A stretch of DNA of 64,000 nt from Oncomelania hupensis (Eukaryota; Mollusca; Gastropoda; Littorinimorpha; Pomatiopsidae). Both the position numbers and the translations under genes were made by a program. Of this stretch, positions 61,650 through 64,000 are shown in pieces; position 1 is the stretch's first letter, and each line of letters begins with the position of its first letter. The stretch spans positions 1,283,491-1,347,490 of the forward strand of contig CM072520.1 in assembly GCA_036898135.1 (NCBI GenBank). The letters run 5' to 3'. Below the pieces are notes generated by a model. The model saw only the letters and a program-made list of their open reading frames with translations. It ran no database searches and was not told the DNA's origin.

Positions 61650-63935
61650 TTTAACCAATGTTTGCCTTACTGCCGCTGTGGCAAATGGATACTGACTTTA
61701 ACAGATCACTTACTGCCGCGGTGACAAATGGATACTGACTTTAACAGATCACTTACTGCCGCTGTGACAAATGGATACTGACTTTAACAGATCACTTACT
61801 GCCGCTGTGACAAATGGATACTGACTTTAACAGATCACTTACTGCCGCTGTGACAAATGGATACTGACTTTAACAGATCACTTACTGCCGCTGTGACAAA
61901 TGAAAACTGACTTTAACAGATCACTTACTGCTGCTGTGGCAAATGGATACTGACTTTAACAGATCACTTACTGCCGCTGTGACAAATGGATACTGACTTT
62001 AACAGATCACTTACTGCCGCTGTGACAAATGGATACTGACTTTAACAGATCACTTACTGCCGCTGTGACAAATGAATACTGACTTTAACAGATCACTTAC
62101 TGCTGCTGTGGCAAATGGATACTGACTTTAACAGATCACTTACTGCCGCTGTGACAAATGAAAACTGACTTTAACAGATCACTTACTGCTGCTGTGGCAA
62201 ATGGATACTGACTTTAACAGATCAGTTACTGCAGGCTGTGGCTAATGAAAACTGACTTTAACAGATCACTTACTGCTGCTGTGGCAAATGGATACTGACT
62301 TTAACAGATCACTTACTGCCGCTGTGACAAATGGATACTGACTTTAACAGATCACTTACTGCCGCTGTGACAAATGGATACTGACTTTAACAGATCACTT
62401 ACTGCCGCTGTGACAAATGGATACTGACTTTAACAGATCACTTACTGCCGCTGTGACAAATGGATACTGACTTTAACAGATCACTTACTGCCGCTGTGAC
62501 AAATGAAAACTGACTTTAACAGATCACTTACTGCTGCTGTGGCAAATGGATACTGACTTTAACAGATCACTTACTGCCGCTGTGACAAATGGATACTGAC
62601 TTTAACAGATCACTTACTGCCGCTGTGACAAATGGATACTGACTTTAACAGATCACTTACTGCCGCTGTGACAAATGAAAACTGACTTTAACAGATCACT
62701 TACTGCTGCTGTGGCAAATGGATACTGACTTTAACAGATCACTTACTGCCGCTGTGACAAATGAAAACTGACTTTAACAGATCACTTACTGCTGCTGTGG
62801 CAAATGGATACTGACTTTAACAGATCAGTTACTGCAGGCTGTGGCTAATGAAAACTGACTTTAACAGATCACTTACTGCTGCTGTGGCAAATGGATACTG
62901 ACTTTAACAGATCACTTACTGCCGCTGTGACAAATGGATACTGACTTTAACAGATCACTTACTGCCGCTGTGACAAATGGATACTGACTTTAACAGATCA
63001 CTTACTGCCGCTGTGACAAATGAAAACTGACTTTAACAGATCACTTACTGCTGCTGTGGCAAATGGATACTGACTTTAACAGATCACTTACTGCCGCTGT
63101 GACAAATGGATACTGACTTTAACAGATCACTTACTGCCGCTGTGACAAATGGATACTGACTTTAACAGATCACTTACTGCCGCTGTGACAAATGAAAACT
63201 GACTTTAACAGATCACTTACTGCTGCTGTGGCAAATGGATACTGACTTTAACAGATCAGTTACTGCCGCTGTGACAAATGGATACTGACTTTAACAGATC
63301 ACTTACTGCCGCTGTGACAAATGAATACTGACTTTAACAGATCAGTTACTGCCGCTGTGACAAATGGATACTGACTTTAACAGATCAGTTACTGCCGCTG
63401 TGACAAATGAATACTGACTTTAACAGATCAGTTACTGCCGCTGTGACAAAGGGATACTGACTTTAACAGATCTACTGACTTTAACAGGTCACTTACTGCC
63501 GCTGTGACAAATGAATACTGACTTTAACAGATCACTTACTACCGCTGTGACAAATGGATACTGACTTTAACAGATCACTTACTGCCGCTGTGACAAATGG
63601 ATACTGACTTTAACAGATCAGTTATTGCCGCGGTAACAAATGAATGCTGACTTTAACAGATCACTTACTGCCGCTGTGACAAATGGATACTGACTTTAAC
63701 AGGTCAGTTACTGCCGCGGTGACAAATGAATACTGACTTTAACAGATCACTTACTACCGCTGTGACAAATGGATACTGACTTTAACAGATTACTTACTAC
63801 CGCTGTGGCAAATGGATACTGACTTTAACAGATCAGTTACTGCCGCTGTGGCTAATGGATACTGACTTTAACAGATAACTTACTGCCGCTGTGACAAATG
63901 GATACTGACTTTAACAGATCAGTTACTGCAGGTCA
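61650..63935. repeat. 43-bp satellite array, about 53 copies
   Basis: The unit runs GATCACTTACTGCCGCTGTG, ACAAATGGATACTGACTTTA, ACA (43 bp). Variant classes occur: gccgctgtgac..ggatac, gccgctgtgac..gaaaac, gctgctgtggc..ggatac, and a rare gcaggctgtggct form at 62229 and 62832. The last 500 bp are more diverged. There is no unique spacer, so it is not a CRISPR array. Confidence 0.95.
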
Positions 63936-63970
63936 GCGATGCTTTTCTCCCCATAAAGTGGAAGGGTGTC

Positions 63971-64000
63971 CTGATGGCACAGTGGATTAGTCGCCGGTTT
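63971..64000 (+). mobile_element. Possible tRNA-derived SINE head, cut by window end
   Basis: TGGCACAGTGG (63975-63985) is a perfect Pol III A-box consensus, followed by ATTAGTCGCCGG in D-arm-like context. The B box would lie beyond the window. It could instead be a tRNA gene start, but the sequence resembles SINE heads. Confidence 0.45.

Overview
This window looks like a repeat-dense intergenic stretch of an animal genome. The repeats fit a lophotrochozoan, most plausibly a gastropod mollusc. That placement is an inference from the kinds of repeat seen (Gmr1-like LTR elements, an APE-type LINE with a 2A peptide, tRNA- and 5S-related SINE-like repeats, long CT/GA microsatellites); there is no host marker gene. 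I found no convincing host protein-coding gene, rRNA gene or functional tRNA gene. Almost every long reading frame belongs to a retroelement or to a tandem repeat whose unit is a multiple of three.

Layout. 1-2600: SINE fragment, minisatellites and CT/TA microsatellites. 2583-7814: a near-complete two-ORF APE-type LINE on the minus strand, with an L1-like ORF1 carrying a 2A ribosome-skipping motif and a 1133-residue endonuclease-RT ORF2. 8037-8107: an interstitial telomeric TTAGGG tract. 8459-15585, 26438-34616 (minus) and 36582-44634: three full-length copies, called E1, E2 and E3, of one Ty3/gypsy-type LTR retrotransposon. Each has paired LTRs of about 1.56 kb and a perfect 5-bp target-site duplication (CATAA, GAGTG, CATGC). 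16111-18061: a 5'-truncated Rex1-like LINE inserted in an older LINE fragment. 18-26 kb: microsatellites, a 5S/tRNA-like chimeric SINE, several minisatellites and a 0.6-kb hAT-like MITE. 44.6-64 kb: SINE-like copies, decayed LINE pieces and large tandem arrays with units of 37, 25, 30, 19 and 43 bp. One 30-bp array is split by a retroposed 0.7-kb repeat.

The main biology is the LTR family. Its domain order is Gag, protease, integrase, reverse transcriptase, RNase H. Integrase therefore precedes RT, as in Ty1/copia and unlike ordinary Ty3/gypsy, which is the signature of the Gmr1-like group. The three copies have almost identical LTR pairs (0-2 differences seen by eye), so they inserted recently. 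Yet each carries a different coding lesion: E1 lacks about 929 bp of RT, E2 has one nonsense codon in gag, and E3 has a 2-bp frameshift and a nonsense codon. Each copy supplies the part another lacks, which suggests movement in trans from an intact copy elsewhere. E2 and E1/E3 also have unrelated-looking LTR 5' ends, pointing to exchange of the promoter region.
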